Below, piece after piece: positions 7,675-8,375 of a DNA stretch of 8,375 bases. The stretch lies in NCBI GenBank assembly GCA_036507955.1, contig DATCIH010000167.1, positions 1 through 8,375 of the forward strand, in the 5' to 3' direction. Position 1 is the stretch's first letter. Each line of letters opens with the position of its first letter. The notes beneath the pieces are model-generated. The model made no database searches, was not told the origin of the DNA, and worked only from the letters and a program-made list of their open reading frames with translations. Position numbers and translations under genes: made by a program. The DNA comes from DATCIH01 sp036507955 (GTDB lineage: Bacteria; Bacillota; Clostridia; Clostridiales; Clostridiaceae).

Positions 7675-8166
7675 TTATGACTTTATTGTGTTTTTACTAT
7701 TTGATTGGTTTCGTATCAAAAGCCGCATCATACAGACACCAGTTATAATCCCTAACAATATCGAAGAAATTACAACGTCACCAGGTGCATCACTTGATGT
7801 AATAATGTTGAACCCATCTCCAACTGTTACTCCAAGAGTCGAGGCCGCAATACTTGCTATTATCCACCAACTGGATTTCTGAAGCCGTTTTCGTAAAAGA
7901 AGCCATTGTAATACGCCTAATATAACTCCAAAAACAGTCCCGTGTATAAGGTCTGGAATAATTGCTATCCCTTTAGCTTCACCAAATAGATTCAAAATAT
8001 TTAGCTCATTAAATAAAACCCAGCCGATGGATGTTAGTAATATCCAGTAACCAACTTTATTTAGATATTTCCGGAGCAAGAGCCATTGAGCTACTCCAAG
8101 AGTTACACCAACAATCGCTCCATAAAAACCACCAAATTCGTTCCTTCTATTAATTAGATAAAACAT
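7675..8166 (-). CDS. Small repeat-built membrane protein of unknown function
   Basis: This is a 163-residue hydrophobic protein with about five membrane segments (about 13-31, 40-58, 67-91, 99-116, 131-152). Residues 16-33 and 76-93 share 13 of 18 positions, including an identical QWLLLRK, exactly 60 residues apart. A faint third copy (about 136-152, GIITGV...RLLIR) sits about 60 residues further on. Similar GxxxG...QWLxLR proteins are widespread but uncharacterised, so I assign no function. The ATG at 8166 has no properly spaced ribosome binding site (GAAGAGAG abuts it). It lies 17 bases inside the upstream permease gene, in another frame, with a stop three codons earlier. The protein begins almost directly at the first repeat and lacks a leading membrane segment that its relatives probably have. 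It may be translationally coupled to the permease or truncated at its 5' end. Confidence 0.6.
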   Translation of the reverse strand: MFYLINRRNEFGGFYGAIVGVTLGVAQWLLLRKYLNKVGYWILLTSIGWVLFNELNILNLFGEAKGIAIIPDLIHGTVFGVILGVLQWLLLRKRLQKSSWWIIASIAASTLGVTVGDGFNIITSSDAPGDVVISSILLGIITGVCMMRLLIRNQSNSKNTIKS

Positions 8167-8375
8167 CTCTCTTCACAAAGCCAAAGAATGAAATAGAATT
8201 GAATACAATAAAATAGATGATTAATACTATTATCGAAAAGGACATCGTCATTCCTGTGACTAATGGTTTTCCTTAAAAGTATTGAGCTAAATCTGTATTT
8301 GCAAACAAAATATATTTTGCCCAGGTGATGTTATTGCGTATTAGATAGTTAACTATTACTCCCCCTACTGTCAAT
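8150..8375 (-). pseudogene. ABC-2 type transporter permease, C-terminal part, with in-frame TAA
   Basis: Read on the - strand from 8374, the frame gives LTVGGVIVNYLIRNNITWA, then KYILFANTDLAQYF, a TAA at 8275-8273, and in the same frame GKPLVTGMTMSFSIIVLIIY and on to FVKRDVLSN with TAA at 8152-8150. The FANxDLxQYF, GMTxxFS and hydrophobic-helix-then-KRDV features are those of the C-terminus of ABC-2 membrane subunits, which export drugs, peptides or lipids with a separate ATPase. The 5' part and any ATPase gene lie beyond the window. The internal stop would remove the last 40 residues, including the final membrane helix, so the gene is probably dead. A stop produced by a sequencing error cannot be ruled out. 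Its end overlaps the following membrane-protein ORF by 17 bases. Confidence 0.7.

Noticed and set aside
7688..7882. 64-residue + strand reading frame
   Set aside because: It is antisense to the repeat membrane protein; that protein's internal repeats support the - strand reading.
1..8375. CRISPR array, tRNA, rRNA, insertion sequence or phage remains
   Set aside because: I found no regularly spaced repeats, cloverleaf-like sequence, transposase or integrase motifs, or terminal inverted repeats with target duplications.

Overview
The window looks like chromosomal DNA from a low-GC Firmicute, most likely a Clostridium or close relative. It is strongly AT-rich, has purine-rich GGAGG ribosome binding sites, uses TTG starts in two genes, and encodes proteins of clostridial type. 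Nothing in it names a species.

Bases 1-5975 (+ strand) hold what was once a five-gene sugar operon: a family-1 solute-binding protein, two MalF/MalG-type ABC permeases, a uroporphyrinogen-decarboxylase-superfamily protein of unknown role, and a GH31 alpha-glycosidase. The intact system would have bound an alpha-linked oligosaccharide outside the cell, imported it and hydrolysed it in the cytoplasm. No ATPase is encoded here, which is usual because such importers share an MsmK-type ATPase. All five genes are broken. I count stop codons inside reading frames at 1070, 1977, 4504 and 4739. Single-base frame changes lie near 1331, 3101, 3458, 4725, 5090 and 5900-5930. There are larger losses in the binding-protein gene (71-137) and the GH31 gene (junction about 4531-4538). 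Between lesions the protein sequence is still well conserved, so the damage is recent. Every frame change is a net loss of one base (mod 3).

Bases 6075-8375 are on the - strand. A family-2 membrane glycosyltransferase (6075-7466) is intact and convergent with the dead operon. Upstream of it lies a 208-base gap with an operator-like palindrome and a perfect 14-bp hairpin. Next comes a small membrane protein built from about 60-residue repeats (7675-8166). The window ends in the C-terminal part of an ABC-2 type permease (8150-8375), which itself carries an in-frame TAA. The membrane-protein ORF starts inside the end of that permease gene.

I see no tRNA, rRNA, CRISPR array, transposase or phage gene. 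The main result is a decaying sugar operon beside an intact glycosyltransferase; I do not see clear evidence of a new functional system.
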